NCBI RefSeq assembly: GCF_030161875.1
Contig: NZ_BSVA01000001.1
Location: 1,178,001-1,242,000, forward strand
Length of the DNA stretch: 64,000 bases
From: Homoserinibacter gongjuensis
Lineage (GTDB): Bacteria; Actinomycetota; Actinomycetes; Actinomycetales; Microbacteriaceae
Reading direction: 5' to 3'
Part shown: positions 25,182 to 34,818 of the stretch, piece by piece
How the letters are laid out: every line of letters starts with the position of its first letter
Position numbering within the stretch: position 1 is the stretch's first letter
Position numbers and translations under genes: made by a program
Notes under the pieces: model-generated
The model's database searches: none
The model's input: only the letters and a program-made list of their open reading frames with translations
Told to the model about the DNA's origin: nothing

Positions 25182-25879
25182 GCGGTCACCTCCCCCGCCG
25201 ATTCGGGAGCGACTTCAGGAGCGGCGGCCGACTCCGGAGCGGCTGCCGCTTCGGCCGCGGGCGCCGCGGGCGATGCCCCCACGCGCGGCAGCGGAACCGT
25301 CAAAAGCGGCAGCGTCACACCCACCATGGGGCCCACGAGCAGCGCGAAGGCGAGCGTGCCGATGCCGACCTGGCCGCCGAGCAGCCAGCCGACGGTGAGC
25401 ACCGTCACCTCGATGCCGGTGCGCACGATCCAGAGCTTCCAGCCCCAGCGCTGATGGATGCCGGTCATGAGCCCGTCGCGGGGCCCCGGCCCCAGCCGCG
25501 CGCCGATGTAGAGGCCGGTCGCGACGGCGAGCAGCGCGAGGCCCGCGACGAACAGCAGCCCCTGCAGCACCGGTTCGTGCTGCTGCGGGATCACGGCGAG
25601 CCCGACATCCGCCGCCGGCCCGATGAGCAGCACGTTGAGCACGGTGCCGACGCCCGGCTTCTGGCGGATCGGGATCCACAGCAGCAGCACGACCGCGCCG
25701 ATGATCACCGTGAGCAGCCCGAACGAGATGCCGGTCTGACGGTTGAGGCCCTGGGTGAGCACGTCCCACGGGGCCACGCCGATGCCCGCGCGCACCATCA
25801 TCGCGATGGCGATGCCATAGAGGAACAGGCCGACGAGCAGCTGCGCGATGCGGCGGGTCCAGATGAGGCGGGGAGTCAC
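25178..25879 (-). CDS. yczE: YczE/YyaS/YitT-family membrane protein
   Basis: The 233-residue protein has about five predicted helices and YczE signatures (LFLYGIAIAMMVRAGIGVAPWDVLTQGL, RLGPGPRDGLMTGI), then an Ala/Pro/Glu-rich C-terminal tail of about 40 residues. The function is unknown; in Bacillus yczE lies beside the MocR-type regulator gene yczR, and the same pair is divergent here. I chose GTG 25879 (VTPRLIWTRRIAQLL); the longer TTG start at 25915 would run through the regulator operator. Confidence 0.8.
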   Translation of the reverse strand: MTPRLIWTRRIAQLLVGLFLYGIAIAMMVRAGIGVAPWDVLTQGLNRQTGISFGLLTVIIGAVVLLLWIPIRQKPGVGTVLNVLLIGPAADVGLAVIPQQHEPVLQGLLFVAGLALLAVATGLYIGARLGPGPRDGLMTGIHQRWGWKLWIVRTGIEVTVLTVGWLLGGQVGIGTLAFALLVGPMVGVTLPLLTVPLPRVGASPAAPAAEAAAAPESAAAPEVAPESAGEVTA

Positions 25880-25899
25880 GCAGAGCAGTCCACCGCAGG

Positions 25900-25924
25900 A
25901 TTGGACCTTGAACAAGAGTCCAAT
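25900..25924. promoter_or_regulatory. Inverted repeat between yczE and yczR, likely YczR operator
   Basis: ATTGGAC (25900-25906) and GTCCAAT (25918-25924) form a perfect 7-bp dyad with an 11-bp spacer. It overlaps the -35 (TTGAAC, 25908-25913) of the yczR promoter and lies just upstream of yczE. Confidence 0.65.
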
Positions 25925-25935
25925 CGAGCTACACT
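25908..25935 (+). promoter_or_regulatory. Leaderless yczR promoter
   Basis: TTGAAC (25908-25913), 16 bases, TACACT (25930-25935), then six bases to GTG 25942. The transcript should start at the start codon. Confidence 0.6.
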
Positions 25936-25941
25936 GGCCGC

Positions 25942-27360
25942 GTGAACACGCTGTCTGCCCGTGCTTTGGCCCTGCTCATGGTCGATTGGCGGGGGTCCAC
26001 CGGGCCCGCCTACCTGGCGCTCGCCGACCGCATCCGCCTGCTCGTGCTCGACGGCCGCATCCCGCTCGGCACGCGCCTGCCCGCCGAGCGCGAGCTCGCG
26101 AGCCACCTCGGCCTCAGCCGCACCACCGTGTCGGCCGCCTACGCCGAGCTCCGCGACAGCGGCTACCTCGAGAGCGTGCGCGGCTCGGGCAGCACCGCGC
26201 GACTGCCCCACGACGGCGGCATCGAGCTCGACCTGCTGGCGGATGCGCCCATCGACTTCTCGAAGGCGTCGCTGCCCGCGCTGCCCGCCGTGGCCCAGGC
26301 CGCGCAGGCCGCCGTCGACCGCCTGCCGAGCTTCCTCCCCGACAGCGGCTTCGACCCCTTCGGCCTGCTCGTGCTGCGGCGCGCGATCGCCGATCGCTAC
26401 ACCGAGCGCGGCATGCCCACCGACCCCGAGCAGCTCATGATCACGGTCGGGGCGCAATCCGCGATCCACCTGCTCGCCCGCACCCTGCTCGGCCGCGGCG
26501 ACCGCGCGATCGTCGAATCGCCCGGCTACCCGCACGCGTTCGACGCCCTCAAGGCGGCGGGTGCGCGTCTCGTACCGGTCGCCGTCACGACCGACGAGGG
26601 CTGGGATGTCGCCGGCCTCGAGCAGGCCTTCCAACGCACGAGCCCGACGGTGGCCTACCTCATGCCCGAGTTCCACAACCCCACCGGGCGCACCATGGAT
26701 GCCGCGACCCGCGCCCGCGTACTCGAGCTCGCGCAGCGCGAAGGCACCACTCTCATCGTCGACGAGACCATGACGGGCCTCGGGCTCGACGGGCAGGCGC
26801 GCCCCGACCCGTTCCCGGTGGCGCGCAACGTCGTCACCGTCGGATCGGTCGGCAAGTCGATCTGGGGAGGCCTCCGCATCGGGTGGGTGCGGGCCGAGCG
26901 CGACCTCATCCAGCGGATGGCGCGGGCGCGCTTCGCGAGCGACCTCGGCACCCCGATCCTCGACCAGCTCGTCGTGGCCGAACTCGTGCCCGGCTACGAA
27001 CAGATCCTCGCGGGACGCCGCGCCTACCTGCGTCAGGGCCGCGACCACCTCGCCAAGCGCATCCGCCAACACCTGCCCGAATGGCGGATGCCGCACGTCG
27101 AGGGCGGGATCGTCGCGTGGGTGGGGCTCGGCGCACCGCTCAGCTCGCAACTCGCCCTCGCCGCCCGCAACGAGGGCCTCGTGATCGGCGCCGGCCCCCG
27201 CTTCGGGCTCGACGGTGTCTTCGAGCGCTTCCTGCGCATCCCGTTCGGCATGCCGCCCGACCAGATCGACCGCGGGGTCGAGGCGCTCGCCGCCGCCTGG
27301 GCCTCCGTGACGCGCAGCAGCATCCGGCTCGACGACCCCAACCTCGCGCACGTCGTGTAG
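25942..27360 (+). CDS. yczR: MocR/YczR-type regulator (GntR HTH fused to aminotransferase fold)
   Basis: The 472-residue protein has a GntR winged helix at residues 15-85 (GPAYLALADRIRLLVLDGRIPLGTRLPAERELASHLGLSRTTVSAAYAEL) and a fold-type I aminotransferase domain from about 110. The PLP-binding lysine is probably in TVGSVGKSIWGGLRIGW. MocR proteins use the second domain to sense PLP or an amine. Divergence from yczE, with a dyad between, matches the Bacillus yczR-yczE arrangement, so it probably controls yczE. The start is leaderless. Confidence 0.85.
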   Translation: MNTLSARALALLMVDWRGSTGPAYLALADRIRLLVLDGRIPLGTRLPAERELASHLGLSRTTVSAAYAELRDSGYLESVRGSGSTARLPHDGGIELDLLADAPIDFSKASLPALPAVAQAAQAAVDRLPSFLPDSGFDPFGLLVLRRAIADRYTERGMPTDPEQLMITVGAQSAIHLLARTLLGRGDRAIVESPGYPHAFDALKAAGARLVPVAVTTDEGWDVAGLEQAFQRTSPTVAYLMPEFHNPTGRTMDAATRARVLELAQREGTTLIVDETMTGLGLDGQARPDPFPVARNVVTVGSVGKSIWGGLRIGWVRAERDLIQRMARARFASDLGTPILDQLVVAELVPGYEQILAGRRAYLRQGRDHLAKRIRQHLPEWRMPHVEGGIVAWVGLGAPLSSQLALAARNEGLVIGAGPRFGLDGVFERFLRIPFGMPPDQIDRGVEALAAAWASVTRSSIRLDDPNLAHVV

Positions 27361-27483
27361 GAGCGCCGCACCTTCAGGGGATTGGAAGGTGGGGGACGCT
27401 CGCTCCTGGGATACTGAGCGGGTGCACGCGGTCGTGCGCGTCCCGGCCGCGTGAAGCGGCATCCCACAGCACCCGGGGGAACC

Positions 27484-30400
27484 GTGTCTCTGCTCTCCGA
27501 GTTCAGCCTGCGCAACCGCGCACTGATCGCCCTGCTCACGATCGTCGTCGCGCTCTTCGGCGGCTACGCGCTCACGGCGCTCAAGCTCGAGCTGTTCCCC
27601 TCGCTCACCCTGCCGAACGTCACGATCGTCACGACCTACCCGGGCGCGAGCCCCGAGGTGGTCGAGAACGACGTCTCGACGCCCATCGAAACCGCAATCC
27701 AGGGCGTCGAGGGTCTCGACTCCACCTCGGCCACGAGCTCCTCCGGCATCTCCACCGTGCAGGCGAGTTTCGCCTACGGCACCGACCTCACGCGCGCCGA
27801 GCAGAAGGTCGAGCTCGCCGTCGGCCGCATCCAATCGCAGCTGCCGAGCGGCGTCGACCCGCAGGTCGTCACCTTCTCGATCGGCGACTTCCCGGTCGTG
27901 CAGCTCGCGGTCACGAGCGACCTCGACACGGCAGAGCTCGCCTCCCGCCTCGACACCCTCACGGTGCCCGCGCTCGAGCAGACCGACGGGGTGAGCGCCG
28001 CCACCGTCTACGGCGCCACCGGGCAGCGCATCACGATCACCCCCGACCTGGCATCCCTCGCCGCCGACGGTCTCAGCACGCAGTCGATCCGGGATGCGTT
28101 GAAGGCGAACGGCGTGCTGCTCGCGGCCGGCACGGTCGACGAAGGCGACAAGACCCTCACCGTGCAGGCGGGCGTCAAGATCGAATCGGCCGAGACGCTC
28201 GAGAGCCTGCCGCTGCTCGGCGGCGCGGTGCCCGCGACGATCGGCGACGTCGCCGAGGTGGCGATCGTCGACAACCCCATCACCGGCATCTCGCGCGTCA
28301 ACGGCGACCCGTCGCTCACGATCGCCATCACCAAGACCCCCGCCGGAAACACGGTCGACGTCTCGCGCGAGGTGAACGCACAGCTCGACGACCTCGCCGC
28401 GCAGCTCGGCGGCGACACCCGGTTCACGATCGTGTTCGACCAGGCACCCTTCATCGAGCGTTCCATCAACTCGCTCGCCACCGAGGGTCTGCTGGGTCTC
28501 GGCTTCGCGGTGATCGTGATCTTCGTGTTCCTGCTGTCGCTGCGCTCCACACTCGTCGCCGCGATCTCCATTCCCGTGTCGGTGCTCATCACCTTCCTGG
28601 CGATGCTCGCCACCGGCTACTCCCTCAACGTGCTGACCCTCGGCGCGCTCACGATCGCGATCGGCCGCGTCGTCGACGACTCGATCGTCGTCATCGAGAA
28701 CATCAAGAGACACCTGAGCCTGGGGGAGGAGAAACGCCAGGCGATCCTCATCGGCGTCAAGGAGGTCGCGACGGCCATCACGGCATCCACCGTCACCACG
28801 GTCGCCGTGTTCCTGCCCATCGCGCTCGTGAGCGACATCACGGGTGAACTGTTCCGGCCGTTCGCGCTCACGGTGACGATCGCGCTCGCCGCATCCCTCT
28901 TCGTGGCGCTCACGATCGTGCCCGTGCTGGCCTACTGGTTCCTCAAGGTCAAGCCGCACCATGCGCACGAGGCCGGCGCCGATCCGGTGGGCCTCGACGA
29001 CGAGCTCGACCGCCCCTCGGCGCTGCAGAAGGGCTACCTGCCGGTCATCCGCTGGACCCTCGCCCGCCCCGCCCTCACGATCATCGCCGCCGTCGTCGTG
29101 CTCGCCGGCACCCTCGCGCTCGTGCCGTTCGTGCCCACCAACTTCGTCGGCGACTCCGGCCAGAACACCCTCAGCGTGCGGCAGACCATGCCCGCCGGCA
29201 CGAGCCTCGACGCGAAGGACGCCGCCGCGCAGAAGCTCGAAGACGCCCTCGCCGAGGTCGACGGCATCGAGACCGTGCAGGTGTCGGTCGGCTCGAGCGG
29301 AGGCGCCAGCTCGGCGCTCGCGGCGATCTTCGGCGGCGGGGGAGCGACGACCTTCTCCATCACGACCGACGAATCCGCCGACCAGGAGCGGTTGCGCTCC
29401 GACGTGCAAGACGTGATCGACGCGCTCGATCCGGATGAGGCGGGCGAGATCTCGGTGTCGTCCGGCAGCGGCGGCGGCGGCTTCTCGAACGACATCGCGA
29501 TCGAGATCACGGCGCCCGACGAGGACTCCTCGCCGACGCATCGACGCAGATCCTCGCGGCGATGCGCGACCTCGACGTCACGCAGCAGGCCGAGTCGAAC
29601 CTCTCGGAGACGCAGCCCTACATCGCCATCCAGGTCGACCGCGAGAAGGCGGCGGCCGCGGGGCTCAGCGAGGTCGCCGTCGGCGGCATCGTCGCGGAGG
29701 CGATGCTGCCCGCATCGATCGGCTCCGTCGAGATCGACGGCACCACGCTCCGGGTCTACATCGACAACCCCGACGCCCCCACGAGCGTGCGGGAGCTCGA
29801 AGACTTCGTGATCCCGACCCTCGCCGGCCCGCAGCCGCTCACGGCGCTCGCGACCGTCGAGGAAGTCGACGGCCCCGCCTCGATCTCCACCCAGCGCGGG
29901 GTGCGCACGGCGACCGTCTCGATCACGCCCGACACCGCCGACATCGGCACGGCATCCGCAGAGGTGCAGACCGAGCTCGACGCGCTCGACCTGCCGGATG
30001 GGGTGACCGCCGAGCTCGGCGGCGTCACGGCCCAGCAGTCCGATGCGTTCCAACAGCTCGGGCTCGCCCTGCTCGCGGCGATCCTCATCGTCTACACGGT
30101 CATGGTGGCGACGTTCCGCAGCCTGCGGCAGCCGCTGCTGCTGCTCGTCTCGGTGCCGTTCGCGGCCACCGGCGCGATCCTGCTGCAGCTGGCATCCGGC
30201 ATCCCGCTCGGAGTCGCGTCGATCATCGGGCTGCTCATGCTCATCGGCATCGTCGTCACCAACGCGATCGTGCTCGTCGACCTCGTGAACCAGTACCGCG
30301 ATCGCGGGCTGGGCGTCGTGGATGCGGTCGTGCACGGCGCATCGCGGCGACTGCGGCCGATCCTCATGACGGCGCTCGCGACGATCTTCGCGCTGCTGCC

Positions 30401-30587
30401 GATGGCGGTGGGGCTGACCGGGCACAGCGGCTTCATCTCGCAGCCGCTCGCGATCGTCGTGATCGGCGGGCTCATCTCGTCGACCGTGCTGACGCTCGTG
30501 GTGCTGCCCTCGCTCTACACGCTCGTCGAGGGCGCGCGTGAGCGGCGCGAGGCGCGGCGGGCGGCGCGGGCGGCTGCTGCCGCGTAG
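27484..30587 (+). CDS. RND-family transporter permease, SwrC/AcrB-like (apparent frameshift)
   Basis: The joined protein is about 1,034 residues, the standard RND size: LLSEFSLRNRALIALLTIVVALFGGYAL opens helix 1, PGASPEVVENDVSTPIE starts the first porter domain, IAIGRVVDDSIVVIENI is the helix 4 proton-relay motif, and the second half repeats the plan, ending with IGIVVTNAIVLVDLVNQY and LRPILMTALATI. A shift near 29527 (a missing C) separates the two frames. No membrane-fusion or outer-membrane partner is present, as in Gram-positive SwrC-type exporters of drugs or lipopeptides. GTG 27484 follows a GGGGGA ribosome site. Confidence 0.9.
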
Positions 30588-30630
30588 CGCTCGACGCTTC
30601 GCGCGGGAGCTCTCGACGCTTCGCGCGGGA

Positions 30631-30724
30631 GCGCGGTCGGTCTTGCGACGCATGCCCCCGCGTATCGCCTGGCGGCGATGCGCTCCCGCCCGACCCGATG
30701 CCAGCGTCGCAAGACCGACCGCGC
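30631..30724 (+). repeat. Family F structured element, copy 2
   Basis: Perfect 21-bp arms (30631-30651 and 30704-30724) around a 52-nt loop that nearly matches copies 1 and 3. The arm sequence differs from copy 1 at seven positions, each compensated on the other side. Upstream, a unit of about 23 bp containing TCGACGCTTCGCGCGGGAGC is repeated twice (30590-30632). Confidence 0.85.
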
Positions 30725-30792
30725 ACCCCCGCTTCGCTCGCCATTCCCGCGTGGCTTTCCCCTCGCCGCTCCGGGGGACCCCGCCCCCAGCG

Positions 30793-30911
30793 GGTTGAGG
30801 AGCGACGCGTGCCGGGGACCCATCCCCAGCGGGTTGAGGAGCGACGCGTGCCGGGGACCCATCCCCAGCGGGTTGAGGAGCGACGCGCGCAGCGCGGCGC
30901 GTCTCGAAACC
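30793..30911 (+). repeat. Family G tandem array (39-bp units) ending in a full element
   Basis: Units start at 30793, 30832 and 30871, a period of exactly 39 bp; the first two are identical half-elements and the last (30871-30911) is complete, ending GTCTCGAAACC. It starts 69 bases after the family F copy 2. Confidence 0.85.
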
Positions 30912-30966
30912 CCCGCACGCGAAACTGCGCGAGGGCGGGCCCGCCGAGTCCCGCGCGCGGCGAGGG

Positions 30967-31987
30967 TCAGCCCGCCGGCGTCGGCGCGGGCGTGGGGCCC
31001 CTGCCTCGCCCGCGTCCGCCGCATCCGTCGCGGGGGCGAGCGGCAGTTCGACGGGCGCGAGCGTGCGGGCGAAGAAGTCGAGGATGCGCTGCTTCAACGC
31101 GTCGTCGATCATCGCGATCGAGTGCAGGCGACCCTCGACGGTGACGTACGTCGTGTCGACCCCGGCATCCCGCAATGCCTGCACGAAGAGGCGCGCCTGC
31201 CCGATGGGGATCAGCTCCTCGGTCGAGTGCACGACGAGGAACGGCGGGTCGCTGCCGTCGACCCGCGTGTTGGCGGATGCCAGGGCCGCCGCGGGGCAGT
31301 TGGTGTAGTCGACGCATCCCAGGTAGCTCAGCTGCACGGGGATGAAGTCGTCGGTGGCCGCGACCCCCGTGAGGTCGATCGGGCCCGACAGCTCGGCGAC
31401 CGCGGCGACCCGCGATCCGGTGTCGAGCCCCCGCTTCCGCGCGTGCCGAGCAGCGACACCAGGTTGCCGCCCGCCGAGCCGCCGAACGCGCCGATGCGTG
31501 CGGGGTCGATGCCGAAGCGCGTCACCTGCTCGGGGTCGCGCAGCCACCGCACAGCCGCCGACACGTCGTCGATCGCCGCGGGGAACGGATGCTCGGGTGC
31601 GAGCCGGTAGTCCACCGCGAAGGTGGGGTAGCCGGCCTTCGCGAGCCACTGGCAGACGGCGCGCCAGGCGATGTCGTTCTTGGAGCCGCGCGCCCAGCTG
31701 CCCCCGTGCACGACGACGATCGCGGCGCGAGCCGTGTCGGTGAGCGGATCGAAGTCTGCTGGACGGCACGCGTCGAGGTAGAGCGGCTGGCCGTCGATGG
31801 TCGCGTAGGCGATGTCGACCGTGGTCGGAACGGTGGGGTCGGTCGCGAGGTGCGGGTTGCTCGACACCACGACGCCCTCGACCCGCTCCGATTCCGTGCC
31901 GGTCGGGCCGCACCCGGTGAGCGCCGCGAGCGCGCTGAGCGCTGCGGCGCCCAGGGCGACGGCACGTGTCGGGTTCGCGGCGCGCAT
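30967..31987 (-). CDS. Alpha/beta-hydrolase lipoprotein, esterase-like (two apparent frameshifts)
   Basis: The protein has a lipoprotein signal (ALTGC, Cys26), the HGGS oxyanion motif (VVVHGGSWARGSKND), the nucleophile elbow GAFGGSAGGNLVSLLG, a DPPFLVVHSTEE segment with the likely catalytic Asp, and VEGRLHSIAM with the His. This is the hormone-sensitive-lipase/BD-FAE type fold. Shifts near 31435 and 30990 lie in G or C runs; with them repaired it is about 340 residues, ending in PTPAPTPAG. It would hydrolyse ester substrates at the outer face of the membrane. Substrate unknown. Confidence 0.8.
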
Positions 31988-32120
31988 GATCGCACTACCG
32001 TAACCCCCGGTTCTCTCGGCGGATGCACGGGTGCGAAGCGAGCCGACCCGCTATGCTCGTTCGGTCGGCTCTCGACAATCGCGGCATCTGGCCGCGTCTT
32101 ATGCACTGTGTAGGTCGAGC

Positions 32121-32222
32121 GGGCCGGATCGTCCACGCATCCGTGGTCGAGGAATTCCTTGAGGAAAACGGCCCCGGTCGACTGAGCCCGGGTTCTCGTC
32201 GCACGCGCACGTGCGCGGCGAC
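32121..32222 (+). promoter_or_regulatory. Predicted structured 5' leader of the DEAD-box helicase mRNA
   Basis: GGGCCG (32121-32126) and CGGCCC (32169-32174) close a three-way junction holding two hairpins, CCACG-CATC-CGTGG (32133-32146) and TTCC-TTGA-GGAA (32155-32166). A further stem, GTCGC/GCGAC (32198-32222) with a GCGCACGTGCGC core, follows 31 bases before the helicase ATG. The leader of over 130 nt contrasts with the leaderless genes around it and may control the helicase post-transcriptionally, for example by cold or autoregulation. Confidence 0.5.
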
Positions 32223-32252
32223 GCACTCTCATGAACACCGGAAGACACATCC

Positions 32253-34256
32253 ATGGCGTACAACACGCGCGCGCCCCAGGGCGGCAAGAAGAACCCCACC
32301 AAGGGTGGGCACAAGAAGGTCGGCGGTCCGTCCGCGAAGCACCGCGGCTATCAGCCTGAAGCGGATGCCGCACGCAGCGGCAAGAAGCCGCGCTGGTCGA
32401 GCGAACAGCGGGTGGCGAACGGCCTGGGGGCCGACCGGCCGCGCGGGCAGCGCCCCGAGCGCGGCGACGAGCGCCCCAACTGGGAGCCCCGCGGCAAGGA
32501 CGCTCGCGCGTCTGTCGAACGCGCCCCCGCGGCGCGCAAGCGCGACGGCGGGTACGGCCGCCGCGACGACCGCGATGACCGTGGGTCCGAGCGCCGCTAC
32601 GGCGACCGTCCCCGTCGTGACGACCGCGGCTACGGCGACCGTCCGGCCTATGGCGACCGTCCGCGCGCGAACCACGGTGGCGACCGCCCGCACCGGCTCG
32701 CCGGTGACCGCCCGCAGCGGGGCAGTTACGGTGACGACCGCGCGCGGCGCGACGACCGTCCCGCCCGCGACGAGCGCCCCCGCTCCGACGCCGATCGCGG
32801 GCAGCGCACCGAGCGCACGCGCTACGACAGCGACCGTCCGCGTCGCGAAGACCGCCCGCGCTACGACGACGACCGTCCGCGCTACGACGACCGCCGCAGC
32901 AGCAGCGACGACCGCCGCGGCGGCTACCGCGACGAGCGCCCGCGCCGCGACTACAGCGACCGCCCGCGTCGCGACTACGGGGACCGTCCCCGCCGCGACG
33001 ACGCCGAGCGCGCCCCGCGTCCGATGGTCGAGGACGTCGTGCTCGAGCGTCTTGAGGCGCAGGCCACCCTGGCCTCCGACGTCGAGGGCGTGACCTTCGG
33101 CGACCTCGGTCTCGGTCAGAACATCGTGCGCGAGCTCGCCGAGCTGGGTGCCACCGCCCCGTTCGCGATCCAGGCCGCCACCATCCCCGATGTGCTCTCG
33201 GGCGGCGACGTGCTCGGCCGCGGCCGCACCGGATCCGGCAAGACGATCGCCTTCGGCGCCCCGCTCGTCGAGCGGCTGCTGACGATGCAGGCCGGCGACA
33301 ACAAGCGCCGCGAGTTCGGCCGCGCGCCGCGCGCGCTCATCCTCGCGCCGACCCGCGAGCTCGCGCTGCAGATCGACCGCACCGTGCAGCCGATCGCCCG
33401 CAGCGTCGGACTCTTCACCACCCAGATCTACGGCGGCGTGCCCTACGCCCGTCAGCTAGGCGCGCTCGAGCGGGGTGTCGACATCGTGATCGGCACGCCC
33501 GGACGCATCCAGGACCTGTCGGCATCCGGCAAGCTCGACCTGTCGAAGGTCGTCATCACGGTGCTCGACGAGGCCGACCACATGTGCGAGCTGGGCTTCG
33601 CCGAGCCGGTCACCGAGATCCTCGACCGCACGGCCGAGGGCGGGCAGCGCCTGCTGTTCTCGGCGACCCTCGACAAGGGCGTGGCCGACATCGTCGAGCG
33701 CTACCTCACCGACCCCGCCGTGCACGAGGTCGCCGGTGAGGACCAGGCGAGCTCGACGATCGAGCACCGCGTGCTGCTGCTCGACCAGCGCGACAAGCAG
33801 GAGGTGCTCATCGAGCTCGCCTCCGGCCCTGGCAAGAAGCTCGTCTTCGCGCGCACCCGCGCGTTCGCGGAGCAGCTGGCCGACCTGCTCGACGATGCCG
33901 GCATCCGCGCGGAGTCGATCCACGGTGACCTCAACCAGTCGCGCCGCCAGCGTGCGCTCGACAAGTTCTCCAACGGTCGCGTCACCGTGCTGGTGGCGAC
34001 CGACGTCGCCGCGCGCGGCATCCACGTCGACGACATCGGTCTCGTGATCCAGGCGGACGCCCCGGATGAGTACAAGGCCTACCTGCACCGCGCCGGTCGC
34101 ACGGGCCGCGCCGGCAAGGACGGCCTCGTCGTCACCCTCGTGCCCCGCAACCGCCGCCGCCGCACCGAGGAGCTGCTGAAGCGCGCCGACATCGTGGCCG
34201 AGTGGACCCCGGTCGAGCCCGGCGACGCCCTCATCGAGGAGCTCGCCGCTCGCTGA
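32253..34256 (+). CDS. DEAD-box RNA helicase with long charged N-terminal region
   Basis: The 667-residue protein has a disordered basic region (about 1-250), rich in Arg-Asp-Tyr units such as YGDRPRRDDRGYGDRP, followed by a complete helicase core: Q motif region, GRGRTGSGKT (around 320-330), PTRELALQ, DEAD (about 438), SAT (about 469) and HRAGRTGRAGK (about 611). Such proteins unwind structured RNA in ribosome assembly or mRNA decay, often in the cold. In most DEAD-box proteins the basic RNA-binding tail is C-terminal; here it is N-terminal. A structured leader precedes it and a family B hairpin follows the stop. Confidence 0.92.
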   Translation: MAYNTRAPQGGKKNPTKGGHKKVGGPSAKHRGYQPEADAARSGKKPRWSSEQRVANGLGADRPRGQRPERGDERPNWEPRGKDARASVERAPAARKRDGGYGRRDDRDDRGSERRYGDRPRRDDRGYGDRPAYGDRPRANHGGDRPHRLAGDRPQRGSYGDDRARRDDRPARDERPRSDADRGQRTERTRYDSDRPRREDRPRYDDDRPRYDDRRSSSDDRRGGYRDERPRRDYSDRPRRDYGDRPRRDDAERAPRPMVEDVVLERLEAQATLASDVEGVTFGDLGLGQNIVRELAELGATAPFAIQAATIPDVLSGGDVLGRGRTGSGKTIAFGAPLVERLLTMQAGDNKRREFGRAPRALILAPTRELALQIDRTVQPIARSVGLFTTQIYGGVPYARQLGALERGVDIVIGTPGRIQDLSASGKLDLSKVVITVLDEADHMCELGFAEPVTEILDRTAEGGQRLLFSATLDKGVADIVERYLTDPAVHEVAGEDQASSTIEHRVLLLDQRDKQEVLIELASGPGKKLVFARTRAFAEQLADLLDDAGIRAESIHGDLNQSRRQRALDKFSNGRVTVLVATDVAARGIHVDDIGLVIQADAPDEYKAYLHRAGRTGRAGKDGLVVTLVPRNRRRRTEELLKRADIVAEWTPVEPGDALIEELAAR

Positions 34257-34264
34257 GTGGTCAT

Positions 34265-34330
34265 GGCGCGGCTGGAGCCGTGACACGAGGGCGGGGGAAA
34301 CAACCCCGCCCTCGTGTCGTTTCTCCCGCC
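34265..34330 (-). repeat. Family B hairpin element, copy 2
   Basis: A 66-bp unit in reverse orientation starting nine bases after the helicase stop. Its interior is a perfect hairpin, ACGAGGGCGGGG with CCCCGCCCTCGT. Compared with copies 1 and 3 the pair closing the interior is A-T instead of C-G. It probably terminates the helicase transcript. Confidence 0.75.
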
Positions 34331-34386
34331 GGTGCGTGCCAGCGGCACCCGACGTGTGTCCGCGCGCACGCGCACCCCGTCGTCTT

Positions 34387-34476
34387 TGTCGAAAATGCAG
34401 GAGAACTGGTCGGCCGCCGCCGTGTTCGCCTAGCAATCGTGGGACTGGAGTCAGAGGACTCCTGCAGTTTCGACAT
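34387..34476. repeat. Family A inverted-repeat element, copy 2
   Basis: Left arm TGTCGAAAATGCAGGAGA (34387-34404); right arm from 34458 with two mismatches (ACTCCTGCAGTTTCGACAT). The interior is a unique 53 nt unlike the other copies. Confidence 0.8.
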
Positions 34477-34524
34477 TGGCGCGGGGTCGTGCCCCCGATG
34501 TCTGTACCCGCGCCCGCGCCGCTC

Positions 34525-34668
34525 GCTGTTGTGCAGGAAGGCGGATGCTGTTGTGCAGGATCGCGCGCGCGGATGCCCGAAAATCCAGGGCTCAGAAAGA
34601 GGTCGCGGACCGGAACTCCTGCACAACAGCAGAACTCCTGCACAACAGCAGAACTCCTGCGCAACGGC
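34525..34668. repeat. Family H repeats, two left and three right arms
   Basis: GCTGTTGTGCAGGA occurs at 34525-34538 and 34547-34560; the reverse complement TCCTGCACAACAGC occurs at 34617-34630 and 34636-34649, with a variant at 34655-34668. The right copies repeat every 19 bp. The inner end shares TGCAGGA with family A, whose copy 2 lies 49 bp upstream. The 562-bp gap 34257-34818 contains families B, A and H and no gene that I can see. Confidence 0.75.
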
Positions 34669-34818
34669 TCGCGCGCAGATGAGCACCACATGAACAACAC
34701 ATGACGCGGATGCGCGCACTCTTGCGCGATGTCGGGCGGCAGGGGTAGGGATGAGGTGGCCCCCAAAGGGGGACACCCGACCACGCTGTCCACTTCGAAC
34801 AACGGAGCACCGCGAGTC

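Noticed and set aside
25876..29541. Long minus-strand open frame of 1,221 codons opposite yczR and the RND gene
   Set aside because: Low-complexity Arg/Glu/Gly/His composition and full overlap with well-defined plus-strand genes mark it as a shadow.
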